From assembly GCF_001039355.2 (NCBI RefSeq), contig NW_019775565.1:269585-305504 (forward strand): a DNA stretch of 35,920 nt, given 5' to 3'. The DNA comes from Lingula anatina. Taxonomy: Eukaryota > Brachiopoda > Lingulata > Lingulida > Lingulidae. A program made the translations under genes and the position numbers. A model generated the notes under the pieces. It saw nothing but the letters and a program-made list of their open reading frames with translations, did not search any database and had not been told where the DNA came from. Numbering within the stretch: the stretch's first letter is position 1; the number at the start of each line of letters is the position of its first letter. This document shows positions 1 to 13,307 of this stretch, in pieces.

Positions 1-238
1 ACTAACAAACTTCAATATTTTATATCACAATTTATCAGTTTTGGATACTCACTAACTCTAAATATGTCTTGTTAGGTGAAACTCAGCTACCTTTTTGGAA
101 CTCTTGAACACAACATACTCCCCTTTTAATATGCTTTTGAAATAACCATTCATTTGGTAAATATGTTTACACTCTTTGTTTTTTTGTTTTTTTTTTCATT
201 AAAAATTTATCAAATTTGTTTATTTTTTTTCCTAACAG

Positions 239-3200
239 TGGATTTGATGTTGCAAGCTACCCAATCACAGAACAGGAAGCGTCTCTGGTCAAAGACATGG
301 AGAGTGCTCTGTCCCTTCAAAAGTCCAACACCGCACTCACTGAGAACACCATCAATGAGCAGGATGAGGACCCAGGTGAGTTTGTGAACCTTTTTTCCCT
401 TATTTATTTATTTATTTATTTATTTAAAAGGACTGTGGTCTTCACTACCTTGTTATTAACTTTGTCTAACAACACTGATTTGATTCTAACAATTAAAAAA
501 AATATATATCTAAAACAACCAAACAAAACCCAAGTGACTGAAACTGAGGGTAAAAACAGGCCAATATGTTTTCTTTGAGGTAACGTTGATTAATATATCG
601 TTTTCTTCTTGATTCTTAATTCTGTGCCATTCTTTTTATTTAGGCAGCATAATAGTACTGTAAGTCAACTGGCAAATTTGGATGATTTATTTTTGATATC
701 ATCAATGAGTTGCTCTATTCTATGTCAGATAAACTTGATAGGGGCAAGTGGGGTGCTTTTAGAACATATTTTGATTTGGAAATGGGTTTTCTTCACATTT
801 CTTGAATTTGAAAGGACAATGGTCATGGCGTCAGAATGGCCCAAACGGAACATATTCTTCAGAAAACATGCCCAACTAACGACATCTTTATCCAAATACA
901 CAAATTAAAAGCTCATTTTGTAAATTTTGGACTTTAAAAAATGTCCTATTTGCTTGGCCTGAGAGTTAATGAGCTAAGTGGTCATGTGGTCCGATGACGA
1001 CAATCGTGCCACCGGCGGAGCTGTCCAACTTCTGATAAAAGTTTATACTCATTCAAATCTCTTACCCGAGGGGTCAAAACCCTCGTGAAGCTGTGTAAAA
1101 CCATTTACCATCTATTCAATTCTTTAACAAGCATTTAATTATGCTTATCCCAAGTTGTATAAAACACTGCATTTGAATGACTTAAGGGTACTGTTGATTA
1201 TTCCATATGAGGTCCATGTTATTTGTGAAATTCAATTTATTTTATTAAACCGCTGACACCCCGTCTTGCATACTTTTATTAAACTGAGGTAAACAAGGCC
1301 TGTTACCTTTACGAGTCCTATCTTAATCATCCATCTAACTGGAACTTCCTTTGTCTTGTCTTTGTCTTGCGAGTATCTAACGCACTCTCGCTGGTGATAT
1401 TTATCTCAGGTAAAAATCTACATGTGCATTAGTTTCAAAGAGCAGCTCCCGCAGACCTGGGGGTAATAGATAAAATCTGAACACCAGGTTTATTGAGGAG
1501 CTAGAGAAACAAAGGAAGAATTTTTCCTGCAGAGCTTCATAGGAATCTTAACATGATTTGAACCAGCTTAGACCTCCAAACTAACAGGGTAACATGGGTA
1601 ATTTTCACAAACAAATAATAAAACTATATTTTAGTTCCTTTTAAATAAATATACCGTTATGGGTTAATTAGAATATTAATTAAATCGCGAGAATATTTTT
1701 GACTTAAATGATGATTTTATTATTAATGGAAATTAATGAAGCTACTATATGTGGTTCATTTGCTGTGATTACGCTGCCCTTCCTGTTTTGCGTTAGTCTA
1801 CATTTTGCTGTACGTGCTCGGAATTTTTTAAAATATGTGCGTACAATTTTTGCAGGTCTGGTTATGCCCCTGTTATGTGATGAAAGTCTAAATTTGGCAA
1901 TTGGTTCCTTTGCTTATTAAAATAGAATTGCAGTGTAAAATTTTCAACAAGATGTTGTTGCAATAGCCCTTCACTCTTTGTGGATATTTCCCCCGTCAAA
2001 GTTTCTCTAAAATTATCTTTCAATCTTTACTCTTTCAAGGGCAGTATAAAGTTATCTGACATATTTTCGTGAAAACTTAATGACAAGCCAAGTGTCTCAA
2101 GTTCATTCTGTACCCAATTTTTACCCAAGCAATTTTTTTCTTGAGTAGATCTTTATAGCACGCTGTTATAATACAATTTTTCGAAGAGGGGATCTAAATC
2201 GATATTTAAAAAAGTGTAGCTTCATACTTAAAAGAATTGGGTATCTACCGCTTTTCATAATATACCAAGTTATGTACAATGAACTTAGTAATCAGTAGTG
2301 CTCTTTTTTTACACCCAACATTCTTTTAAAAATCCGTATGTGCCTTTATTATATCCTATATTATAACCAGGTTAAATCTCCACGCATAATTTAAAATATA
2401 CTAACGTACGTAAAACTGCACATTTAGTAAACGCATGAAAGTAATGATTTTTTACATGCTTTTAGTAGCAAACAATGCTCTTTTACTTTGATCTGCTACA
2501 TGTTTTTGGGTTTGACAAAGCTTACAAATTTGCAAAAAGTTTTGTGTACAGCCGCAGAACTTGCTTTTCAAGTTATAAAATGATAAATCTTTTAAATTAT
2601 TCTATAAGTCAGATGAAATAACCTTCAGAAATAAATCCTTAAAGCATAAACGAATTAGGATTACGAACCATTTTATTACAGCAGTTCCCAATTTTTCTTT
2701 AATATACCCCTCTTTTTCTGTTTTTCCTCAACACGTTTTCATCCATGGAAGTAATGCCTGGGCATACGCATGCTTCAAGATACCCTGAGAGCAATAACTT
2801 TTATTAATGTTCGCGACCGTGTTTGAACTCAATTGTTAAAAATATTGATATTTAACGTCATTTACAAATACCAATAATATAACCCCATGAAATAAATGAG
2901 ATATATTGAAAAATATGAAAGCGCACCAAGACGAGTTTGATACCTGTTATTACCTGGCTTGGGAAGTGCAGCGGTGCATAGTTAACAGGTTTTATTGTTA
3001 ACGAGCTCTTGGTCAACTACAATGCATTTAAAATGCATCAGCAATTAGTAAGCTTGCCAACTGTTGACAGTTAATCTGAAAGACTATCAGCTTTTCATAT
3101 GATCTAAACCACCTGAGGTGACCATGATCTCATCGCATCGCAACTATTGTCACCGAAGTTACTAAGTCACGGAAGACCATCACAGACAAAGAAAAGATTG

Positions 3201-6200
3201 TGAATGAGTGCTGCAATTTGGTGAATCCCACGGCATAACGAAAATTTTTTTAACTCCGTTCAACACAACTTTCCTAAACTTCTCTGTCTGTATGTTCATG
3301 CAGCTCAGTTGAGTCTTATACAGGTAAATATATGTAGACCTTTATCCTCATTGTCGTAACAGTACCTCGTGACCCAGATCTGTTGCTTCATTTATGCATA
3401 TTGAGGTGAGGTTTACTAAAACGCTTTTTGTCTACTAATAGATTGTTTTTATAATTTTTAAATGGCAGGGATCGATTTAACTGTAGTGTATAGATTAAGT
3501 GCTGGATCTTCAGAATTCGAGAAATGGATTTTTATATGACTATTGTCCTTGAAGTCTAAATTTTCACCATCATACATGTCAATATAATAACAACGTATTC
3601 ACTCTGCAGGTGCAATAAAAAAATGCATAATATCACTTTACACATAAGTCTGTCAAAGAAAACCTAGCATAAATATCAGTGCCATGCTATTAACAAAAAA
3701 ATGTGTCTCTCCTTTATATGAACAAGACCCTTTTACAGATAAATATCTACTGGTATGCCATTAAACCAGCTACTGAGATACAGTTAGAAACACTTAACTG
3801 TTTACACCATTTTTCACTTTAAACATATTCATTTTTTAATATAACTACCACACAAACAAAATCATTTAATATCACTGGCTTTTACATTATACAAACTCCA
3901 TTTATATTTGCAGATTGAAATGGCATCAAATGAAAAGAACTGCTTCTTTCTCATTATATGCACATACAATAGAGATGTGGTCCCAGGCTTTAAAACAACA
4001 AGCAAACAATTAGGCAAAGCATGGTGGACTTGGGGACAAGGGGGGGGGGGGGGGGGGGGGTTTGGGTTTTTATTGCCCCCAAAACATTTTTANATTGAAC
4101 TTGCTAGTACCCCAGAGACAGTGAATTAGAAGAGCATCACCGATTTCAGAGTCTATACCTACGAGTCCACAGAGTACTAGATGAGGTGTTCGATCTTATT
4201 ATTTCTGCTGGGAGGTTAGAAATGTTGCTGATGTCAAATGCACAGAAGTTGATCATGGGGAAACTTTTTTGTTTGTTTGATTGATTATTTGTTTTTCCAT
4301 CTCCGAGAAAGATGGCATTGTTCCCAGTTGATCTTCTGCACTTTTTGCTTGTAGTTATGTGATGGGTTGATGTATACTGTTACTGTTGAAATGAAGTCTT
4401 CTGTATTGCAGTCAGGTTATGAATTTAATTTCGATTTTTGAATGTTTTTGCCCAACACAATTTACATCCTTTCCTTTCAAACCAACTGTGGATTCATACA
4501 TATGTGAAACATGGCTGTTGGACAAATGTTCCATTTATCGACAATATTTCTTTATAAGATATATCATGGTTGTCAAAGAGGAACCCTGGTTTCACTCTCC
4601 AACATGATTCACAGTTGTTAGTGTACACTACAGCATGTACAGTGCCATGGGATTTTATGATTTGATGTGCTGATTGCAATCATTTGGCATTTTAGTCCGA
4701 TGCAGGGTACACTGAGACAGAAACAGAGCTGGATCAGCCTGAATCTCTGGACGACACCCGTAAAAAGATACACCGATTGCTTGATGATGCTTTTGCACTC
4801 ATTTCACCAAAGCATGGGTATGGAGATGTTTTAAGTTCTTTGATTTATTTATTCATTCATTTGTTCTTTTTTTTTCTTTTTTTTTTTGTAATTTGGGAGG
4901 AGGTTGTTTGTGCATGATAAATTATGATTGATAATTAAAGTACCTTTCTTTCTCCTGCTTAAAGTGTTTTGATTTGTTGGGAAAATGTTCAGTTTCTATG
5001 GATATACACAGAGTCAGGTGTAAATAAATTGACTCCTATTTAAAGAATAACACCAAGTCCATTTTGTAAGTAGTTTTAAATTTGTTAGAGTTTTTACAGT
5101 GATGGATTTTTGATATCAGAGATTTTCTAGAAGTGTCGCAAAATAACTATCTGCTTTTTTCATTTCTTACTGCTTAAATTACATATGTACTTGAAGCCAG
5201 CTCAGGTGTCTTTCATCTTAAGTAGAATGTGTGCATTACTTGAGTTCATTTTAATTATTCCATCTATACAGGAACAAAGTAGCTCCTCACACAGCTACAA
5301 ACGGAAGACCCATCCCTGGTTCTAGCCTTAGGAGAGGCAGAAATCAGGCTGTCAGGTCTACACAGACCACTCCTAAACAATCAGATAGGTAAGGCATTGA
5401 ACTTCCTTTTGCAGGCCCATAGCCAGCAATTTCAGAAGGGGGGTTCTTCTTCTGAAAGAGTGGACCTTTAAGTTTAACCAAGAAACCTTTGTGTACCTAG
5501 ATAAAATTTTACAGAGGGGACTTTTTCTGGCAAAAGGGGACCCCCCACCCCCAACCCTCCCTGGCCACAGGCCTGTTTTATATTATGGATAGTTTGTAGT
5601 TGCAGTTTGCATTCTTTTATTCATCTTTTAGTCACTGGTAGACTGAATTTTTTAAAGAGATAACAACTCTTCGGAAGAGATCTATTTTTCACAATAAATA
5701 CATTGTAAACAACACACAGAAATATAATATTTTCTATTTTACCACAAAAACCACAGTTATAGCAATTAATCTGAAATCTGTGCTTGCCATCCGACCACGT
5801 GACCTCCATAGATGGCAATACTCTGCAATAATCTCTTAATAGATTATTACAAAAAAACAAACTTTTTAGAAAAAAAACAGTGACTAATTTTGAATGTAGA
5901 AATGGATTCATTAACCATTGGTAACTACGGGAAAAATTGCCATTTACCCCAGGAAAATTCATTTTTTGGCCAAAATGAATGGTTGTTTTCCCTTTAATGT
6001 CAAGTTTGACAGTGTTTTTGAGCATTGCTTTTTCCTGCAAATATATTTTATTTTACATGCTTTTTTGCTTTGTTTTAGGGTTGATCAGCCTTTTGTTTGA
6101 AGCTCTTTGTTAATGATTTGGATTTTATTTCTTCTTTTTTAGAGATGATACTAGCTCTGAGCAGCCAGAAAGATTATTTGAGTTAAGTCCAAGGCTGAAC

Positions 6201-6776
6201 ACAGAAGAATACAAAAGCAGTGATGCTGGTGAGATTTGTTCACTTTTAGGAAAATGGATTACATTTACAAAATAAATTAAAAACAATTTTTTTCCATGAG
6301 ATGGGATTGTCCAGAGAGAGGAGATATATTACAAAAGTTTATGATGATCATATGTAACATTTTACTTTAGAATTATAAGCACTATAAACTATAGATGTAA
6401 AATGTTTGAAACCAGAATTTTGCAAATTGTACCTTTGAATCACTTTTGTTCTTGACATTCTACTTCACTATTTAAACTATTTAAATTTTAGCTTTTTAAA
6501 AATTGGGCATCCTTCATTTGTCATTATAGAGTCACTGAAACCAGAGACCGTCCACACCCCGATGTACATAGCTAGTCACACCCAGCCCAAGGCCTATGCT
6601 GGGGTGATGTGGAGTCCATACACAGTAGATGATGAAGCTGCCAGGGTGTCACCAACCAAGGAACCAGTAAGGGCATGTAGCAGGGCCTTAGTTGGGGGAG
6701 GGGGGCTTAGAGCAACCACTCTTTTTGTTCAAGAACAGACCCGCTGAAAGAAATTCAGTTTATTTTAAAAAAAGCC

Positions 6777-6834
<58 letters not shown>

Positions 6835-8112
6835 TTGAAGTTGCCAACTACAGGCCTGCCAGTAATATTTTTGTTTTGTTTAATGTTGATGGGGTATTCA
6901 AATCAGTTTATTGAAACTGAAATTATTAGAAGAGGATTGGTATATGGTGATAGTTATTACATTATCTTTTTTATGTACAGACACAGATGTGTCTGTACAT
7001 ATTGCCATCACCTGCGTCTGTCGTCGCCGATCATGTCGCCGTCGCCGTGCACTTTCAGCGTTAACACCATAAGTGGAAGACAGTTTTACTTTTTGGCTTT
7101 ATATTTACAGAGCTGACTAATATTCATAAAACGCAGGTCAAGTTCGAAAATCAGCATGATCGGGCCATTATTGTAGAATTTATGCTGTTTTTTCACTTTT
7201 TAGNAGTTTAACATAATGTACTTTTGCATCAGAATTGACAGTAGCCTATTTTGTTATTTCCTGCTTTTTGTCTGTACATTTGACAGCTTTGCTGCCTTGT
7301 AATATGTAGAGACAGATTATTAAAGATCTTTATAGAACACAGGTTGGCACTTCCAACCTGTGCCATGGGATTCCAAAAGATTCTATGTTGCTGTCAACTA
7401 GTTTACACCAACATCATTTCAGGCTTCCATACCTCCTGGTGGCATTGACACATCCCCGATACACAGTCTGAAGCTGGGACAGACGGATCAACTAAGTCCT
7501 GAGTTATCAGTAGGTCAAGGTCACCAGTCAAGGTCAGACAGGGGTTACAGTGACCCAGCGAGTAAAGCCTGGGAACCTTACAATAACCGAAGAGCTCTGA
7601 TACCTGATGATTACACTAGTCTGACATTTGGAACTGCTCAGTTAGCACCCTCGGCAACGAGGCCAAGAGTCCAAACTCCTCCACATGGAAGGGAGAGGAC
7701 TGGTGCAACAGATACAAATAATGATTCTTTGATACATAATGAAAGTAATGGTGAGGCCTTTCATCCTCTAAGGACAACATCTAAAGGGGCACAACCTTTC
7801 TCATTTGACAACCAAACTCTGAACTCTTCCACATACATATCACCAGCATCAAGTATGCACTCCCAATACCCAATACTGTCACATAGCATGGGAGGAAGTA
7901 GGATTCAGCCAAATGCAAGTGTTCATGCATCCCCTCCTTACAGAAGAAGCAACTCAATAGGGGGTCCCATAGAGGATGGCCAGGACGAGATAGATGTGAT
8001 AAGTAGCAGTCTTAAGCCTGGCTCATCTGCCCAACCCCTGATTAAGTCCATTAGAGAGGAACTGCTGAGGTTAACACAAAGGAGAACACCTGTAAAGGAG
8101 TTTAATAGTTAA
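239..8112 (+). CDS. KIAA1549-family (UPF0606) protein, C-terminal part, 5' end outside window
   Basis: Six coding exons join in one frame: <239-375, 4706-4817, 5272-5388, 6143-6228, 6530-6666 and 7423-8112 (stop TAA). All have GT-AG borders and matching phases, giving about 426 codons. The family is a large single-pass membrane glycoprotein; this is the cytoplasmic tail, low-complexity and rich in S, T, P and Q. Recognition rests on conserved blocks recalled from human KIAA1549. The acidic GYTETETELD is followed by RKKIHRLLDDAFAL (human has a similar 'LLEEAFSL' block). KAYAGVMWSPY corresponds to the human AGVQW region. The C-terminal PLIKSIREELLRLTQ lies just before the stop and matches the human 'KAIREE' terminus. 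No enzymatic motif is visible. The 4.3-kb intron between the first two exons could hide a symmetric exon. The exon structure is directly visible and well supported; the family call is from memory and the cellular role is not deducible here. Confidence 0.75.
960..1090 (+). repeat. Possible tRNA-derived SINE remnant
   Basis: GAGCTAAGTGG at 971-981 matches the Pol III A-box consensus (TRGCNNARNGG) except at the first base. GGGTCAAAACC at 71-81 of the next hundred (1071-1081) matches the B-box (GGTTCRANNCC) except at one base. The B-box sits in a perfect T-arm-like hairpin: CGAGGG at 1067-1072 pairs with CCCTCG at 1080-1085. The boxes are about 100 bp apart, too far for a plain tRNA, and no acceptor stem or anticodon arm is convincing. 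A degenerate SINE head is the more likely reading. Dispersed copies would be needed to confirm it. Confidence 0.3.
4040..4060. repeat. Poly-G tract (21 G) next to an ambiguous base
   Basis: Twenty-one consecutive G residues, followed by a T/G-rich stretch and an N at 4093. Such tracts are hard to sequence, so the length and the immediate neighbourhood may be unreliable. Confidence 0.9.
5411..5576 (+). mobile_element. MITE family A, copy 1 (166 bp)
   Basis: The element lies in a KIAA1549-like intron. It begins GCAGGCCCATAGCCAG and ends CTGGCCACAGGCCTGT; the ends are imperfect inverted repeats of 16 bp. It is flanked by TTT on both sides (5408-5410 and 5577-5579), compatible with a 3-bp target duplication. 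The left half closely matches the second copy at 27691-27860, including the block from CCATAGCCAGCAATTTCAGA through the AGTGGACCTTT segment. It has no coding capacity. Confidence 0.7.
6779..6832. repeat. (AC)27 microsatellite
   Basis: An uninterrupted AC dinucleotide run of 54 bp in the last intron of the KIAA1549-like gene. Confidence 0.97.
6973..7055 (+). repeat. Dispersed repeat D, copy 1, with 28-bp perfect palindrome
   Basis: Bases 6973-6985 (ATGTACAGACACA) and 6988-7000 are perfect reverse complements, separated by two bases. The sequence then runs into a CpG-rich stretch (GTCGTCGCCG, GTCGCCGTCGCCG). A diverged relative occurs at 33896-33965, sharing the ACAGAC...GTGTGTCT...ACATAT...GCC.TCAC block and a following CTG.CGTC. 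Two related copies in one window suggest an interspersed element, but its full borders are not visible. Confidence 0.5.
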
Positions 8113-9040
8113 CTGATATTTATACAGCAAGGAAATTTATACTATTTTAGTATTTATCGATTTGTGCATTTGAAAGTGATGTCACTGATTTTTATGCATT
8201 ATTTAATCATTGAATTTTTTATGAAAAAACTCCCAGTATATTATCCAAAGAAGGAACAAAGTTGACTTGAATTTGAGGTATTTAAGTTGCGTATTACTCA
8301 GTATTACAAAAAAAAAATAACTGAGAAGATTTTTGTTAACACAATAGACAAAAAAAAAAATGAAAAAAGTTCTTCAAAGGCACAGCTGTCAAGGTGATGA
8401 GGACCAGAGATAGTAACAGAAGGATACCGAATAAAATATTTTAGTCTTCAAGGAGGGCTCATATTCATTATTTTAAGTTAAGTATCTTTACAGAATTATC
8501 AGTCGTCTCATAAAAATTATTTACACCAAATGCTCAGGTTGTTTGAAATAGCTTAATACTAGAAATTAATATCTGAATATCCGTCCAAGTATTTTAGATA
8601 AAAGATTAAATATCATATGCTTGGATTTTTGTCAGCCTCCTATAGTTATGTTATACTGAAGGCTGAAGTTTAAGATTATTATTGCAAGTTCCAGTACTTA
8701 TTTTTTGAGAATGGCAGAAAGTTGTTGACATGTGACCAGACATTACTCTGGATGTGATGAGAGAGAGAGATAGACCAACTCTTGTTGGGATTCTTAATGA
8801 GCTGAAAAAAATAGTGACCGATCACAATATTGTTGCATGTTTTGCAGTATAAAATGCATTGTTTGCTACATTTTCCTGAAAAAATACTTAGAGTACAAAC
8901 ATTTTAGATCTGTTACTTTATATTTTTACAATCATAATGCTGTATTTTTACAAAATTATATGATTATATGAATTCTGATATTTAATAAGTGCACAAATGC
9001 TTTTGAAAGCCAAATAAAGTAATCAATATTGCAGTTGCAT
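8113..9040 (+). other. 3' UTR of the KIAA1549-like gene with candidate poly(A) signals
   Basis: The AT-rich sequence after the TAA stop holds two AATAAA hexamers on the plus strand, at 8430-8435 and 9013-9018. Either could end the mRNA. No ORF with coding character is seen. Confidence 0.5.
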
Positions 9041-11080
9041 TTATTCTTAAATTTCTTAAATTTAATCCACAGGTTGATTAGAATAGTTTTATAACCCCAC
9101 CCCTTTTCTTCAAATGTTATTGTATTTATAAAAAATATGCCTGAAGTCAAAATACATTACCAGAATGAAATTATTTGTCATATTAATCCGATCAAATTTA
9201 CTTTTTTCCTTCTACTACCACCTCAGAATCATCCAAAATATATTTGCTTCTGGATCTTTTTAGTCCCAAACTTGGACAGTCCAGTCTCCAAGTGTCGTTG
9301 GTCTTGTAAATGGATTATTTTCAAGATCTGTATATTTTTTAATACCTTCTTTAAAATATACCTTTATACTTTTACAGTATTTCCCAAAACTATTATAAGT
9401 CTTGATTTTCAACATTTGTCAAAAGAGTTAATTATGGGGAGGCTGCTCATTGTCACTGTTATTCAAATAAATTATCTTGAAAATTTACTAATTTATGTTT
9501 TAGAGGAAACTTTCAAACTCTTTGACTAATGAGATTACTTCAAAGTTATCTCCCCTGTGAAGGCCTTGTTATTCACAGATATTTCCTGGTGTAAAGAATT
9601 TTATCTGGCATCAATTTGCATTGACAAAGTTTAATGTTGTTAATACCCATTTTCTCTCATTTTGTAGGGTCGCCAATACAAAAAAAAATAAATGTTATAT
9701 CCATACGAAATATCCATGACATGCCTTAAAAATAACCAGCAAAATTTAATAAAATACATAACAGTTTAACCTTTTTGGGTAAAAAAAGATTGTTAATGTT
9801 TATAGTATAACGCTAACGTATCGTACATCATACATTACTTAGTCAATTTCGCCACTAAACAACGGACTTACCGAGCGTTACAAATGCAATACGAATATTT
9901 CATATAATGCAGTTTGGTTTGATATCTTGAAATAACAAATTGCTATAATTTGTTTATTTCAAGAGTTTGGTTTTTTGGGGGTTGAAAAGAACAAACAGCT
10001 TAGGTTATCTCACTCCTGACCCGCCAAAGAAACGAGTTTGTGCACGCTAAAGGCCTGTTATTTTACACGGACATCACTATTCATAATTTCCTTATCTTTC
10101 CTTGTAATCTAGAAAAAAGCATCGCCTCCATGTACAACACGTCACAAAATACAACTAATGAGGATATATAGTTTCGTTTAGAAACGAATAATGATATTCC
10201 GAGTTCCAGTGATTTATAAAGCAAAAAATAAAGGGAAAACACTCACTGCTGCAGACTGTTCTGGAATTTATTCTACTGCACTGTTTGTTTGCAGCAGAAT
10301 ATGCACAAATTTATTTTGCATGTATATTTATGATTATAACGTGAGGCTAATTTCAGAGAATATTCCGACATGCGTTTCACAAAATATGGTGAAAATAAAT
10401 TCACAACAAGAAACTTATGAAAATATTATATACAATCTTTTTGACAAATAATATTTGAACTTGGCTTTGTAAATTACCAGTAAGAGCCCTAGAAATGAGG
10501 TCACTCAACAGTAAATGGTAACAGAGAATGCTGATAGTGAATGACAATAAATTACAGGCATACTTTACTAACCGGCGTTGTAAAATCAGTGTTATACCTA
10601 TCTCCACCTTGTAGTCTCGTGAGATCTTAAAGTTAATAAATAACATAGCTGCAGATGTATCAAACAGCCCCTATGACATGTTTTTGTAAATGAAGTATGA
10701 AATAAAAAAAACAACGACTACCATAATGTTGGACCAAATTTAATTAAAATGCCTATTTTTGCCCTTTTTCGTCTTTGTTTTGTGGTCGAGCTAGGTTATT
10801 GTCTTCTTATCTTTGCCTCAGATTCCTTTAATATATTAGTGTTCTTACATTTCTTAAGCAGTGATGCCTGGTTGGGGAAAGGGAAAACAGAAAGATATGA
10901 GAAAAAATCAGTCTCTTTTTGCTTTGTCTTTTTTTTTTTTTGGGGGGGGGTCGAAGAGAACAGGTACGACAGTTTTAATTCCACTGATAGATTGGTCTGC
11001 CCTAAGGTGTGGTATTTACTTCCTTGTACTGAAAAACAAATAACAGAGCTGTCCGGTCATGGAGGAAATGTACAACAGCG
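9041..11080. other. Intergenic region, no gene recognised
   Basis: AT-rich DNA between the KIAA1549-like 3' end and the WxxW gene promoter. The open frames here (for example 9137-9529 and 10749-11087) lack recognisable domains, and their composition follows A/T-rich and homopolymer DNA. A T-run followed by a G-run lies near 10928-10950. Confidence 0.6.
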
Positions 11081-11087
11081 CGAGTAA

Positions 11088-11095
11088 TATAAATA
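11088..11095 (+). promoter_or_regulatory. Candidate TATA box of the WxxW gene
   Basis: TATAAATA sits 92-99 bp upstream of the start codon at 11187. Transcription starting about 30 bp downstream of it would give a short 5' leader of roughly 65 nt. This is inference from position and consensus only. Confidence 0.5.
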
Positions 11096-11186
11096 AGGAC
11101 CAAAAAGTGGCCATAGGCATATGCCTAAGACAAAGTAAAAAGAAAAACAGACCTTGAAGGTACTCAAATACCGGCTGTTATCAAAT

Positions 11187-13256
11187 ATGAAGTGGTTTTT
11201 AGCTGCATTGGTTTGTTTTGGCGCTCTGGCTCACATTCAGGGTAAGTTGGTATATATTTCAGTTTCTTTGGGTAAACTTTCTCGTAGAGGACATTTACAC
11301 GAAAGTGATTTTTTATTGGTCAATATGTCTTCAGTTCAACAGCTGTTTGAATTTTAATAGACTCGTTTTAATGATTACTTCAAAATCATATATCTTCGTT
11401 TACTAAGAGTATTGAACTGCGGATCCTCTGTTTAGGGTTCTTTTTTGAAGAATAAAAAAGCTGTGATGTGGCCAACGTCGGTCATCGAATTTCCTATGAT
11501 TTTTTTCTAAAATAAAGTCTAAAATGCAGACGAAAATAGAATAAAAATTAATACTTATTTCAAATAACTCAATAAATAGCTTGTGTCTACTTTCGCGGTG
11601 TCGCCGGGTTTTTAAAAATTGATAAAAAAATTCGTTACGTCTTTTGGCAAAGGTCATAATTTTAATCTTTTGATGATTTTGTAAAATTTTAGCCATTAAT
11701 AATATCTGCAATTCAGTAACATCCATGATTAGTTAGACGATATGGTGACAGGACACAGATAAATGTTTTACACGAAGCACGGTAAAACTGCATTCTCTTA
11801 GAAACTAATTTTCAAAACTTAGTTACCAGATGTATGAAAAATATGCTTGCGGTTGAAGACAAAATGCGTCAGTAAAATAAACGTGCATGCTCCTCGTAAT
11901 GCCACTTTCAATAACGCACTCTTATTTTTGTTAGAATTGATGACATGAAAATATAATCCAAAAATGTTTTTTTTTTAAAGCTTTTGCTACTAAAACTGCT
12001 GAAACCTTAGTTACTTAACTCGAATTTCCCCATACTATCAAGGCATGAATTTTAAGATTTTCCATAATTAACCTAAAAAGCTGGATTTATCACCTTCTGT
12101 CACTAGAGATTTAGAAAAAATAGAATTCGCGAATATATTTATTTATTTTTTTACTTTTTTGTTTCCTTCAATTGGACCTATATATTGAAAGTGAGTGACA
12201 ACGAGCAAAACAAGATAAGTCTTTTTTATCTTCTGACCCACACATTGTTGTAAAATTGTACCATTTACTCTTTTATATTAGCCAAACGGAGCAAAGTGTT
12301 AGTCTGTCATCTATTGGAAAATGTTTATGTTCTCTTTAAAATACAATGAATGAAAAAAGATTGCTCCATGCAAATGGACCATTATTTTATCGTTATTTCT
12401 TTTGAATTCCAGCCTTGAGTTGGTCTGCGTGGTTTGACAGAGACAATCCATCCGGCAGCGGAGACTGGGAAACTTTATCTGACCAAAATGTAAATATTGA
12501 ACTTCATTAAGAGATTATAATAAATAGCTTATTTATTTCTTAGAGAATCTCAACAGTTTCATCATGTAAATGTAAAGCTATAATTTCTTCCAAAACATTA
12601 CTGACTGAAGTGAACACACATTTAGGTCTTACTCTTTATCTTAGTTCGTTGTAATAAAAAGTGAGTCTACACATGGGCACTTTCGCTTTGAAAAAAAAAT
12701 TATTACAGAAACTAGGACCCGTATGCCCCCGTAGTTCCCCTATTGCAGCACAGTGCCGCGTCAAAGGCAGTGGCGCCATCTTTACAACGACAAGCGGATC
12801 ACCACCAAACGTGCTGGCCCACAGATGTACACCAACCGTCGGTCTTGTCTGTAAAAACTCTGATCAATCTGGCTCTGGTTGTAGAGACTACGAGATTCGA
12901 TACCTGTGTCCCAAGCCATGTAAGTTTGCTCTTTTAAAAGTGTAAATTATCACTCTTTTAAATTTTAATCAAAAAATTAATTGGTTTAATTTTAAAGTGT
13001 GATGATTTCTTGCTTGGTGCAAATTACCTCACACACAACGTTCGAAGTCATACAGTGTAAAGCCTATTTTTTATGTTGTTTATGGCCAGGGTGTAGGTTC
13101 ATCTTTAATTTTTTCAAATTTCAAAGTCCTAAACAAACAAAGTTATTTATGCTTAAAAATTATACAGGGTCCACAGCTGTTAAAATGAAATTTTTAGTCA
13201 TTTTTGTGCCTCACTGTTTCCCCCTGTCTGTTTTTTTATCATTTCATTCAAATGGA

Positions 13257-13307
<51 letters not shown>

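Larger units (their letters stand above)
376..4705 (+). other. 4.3-kb intron of the KIAA1549-like gene
   Basis: This is the largest intron of the gene, from GTGAGT at 376 to the TGCAG acceptor ending at 4705. It is AT-rich and holds no convincing exon. It contains a TTTA run near 402-425, a possible tRNA-derived SINE remnant near 960-1090, and a 21-base poly-G tract (4040-4060) close to an N at 4093. The acceptor at 4705 was chosen over a TTTAG ten bases upstream because only the former keeps the frame open. Confidence 0.7.

Noticed and set aside
3304-3323. Possible 20-bp microexon (CAG acceptor and GTAAAT donor) in the KIAA1549-like intron
   Set aside because: Its length would shift the frame, and the next exon would then read out of phase. 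The two flanking exons already join in frame without it.
3908-4129. Open frame with a glycine-rich run
   Set aside because: The glycines come from a poly-G tract and the frame crosses an N. There is no domain or splice support.
5621-6040. 139-codon minus-strand ORF in a KIAA1549-like intron
   Set aside because: The composition follows AT-rich intron sequence (Phe/Lys/Asn-rich), no domain is recognised, and it lies wholly between confirmed exons of the opposite strand.
10749-11087. 112-codon ORF upstream of the WxxW gene
   Set aside because: Its middle is encoded by a T-run and a G-run, and it ends just where the TATA box begins. No domain is seen.
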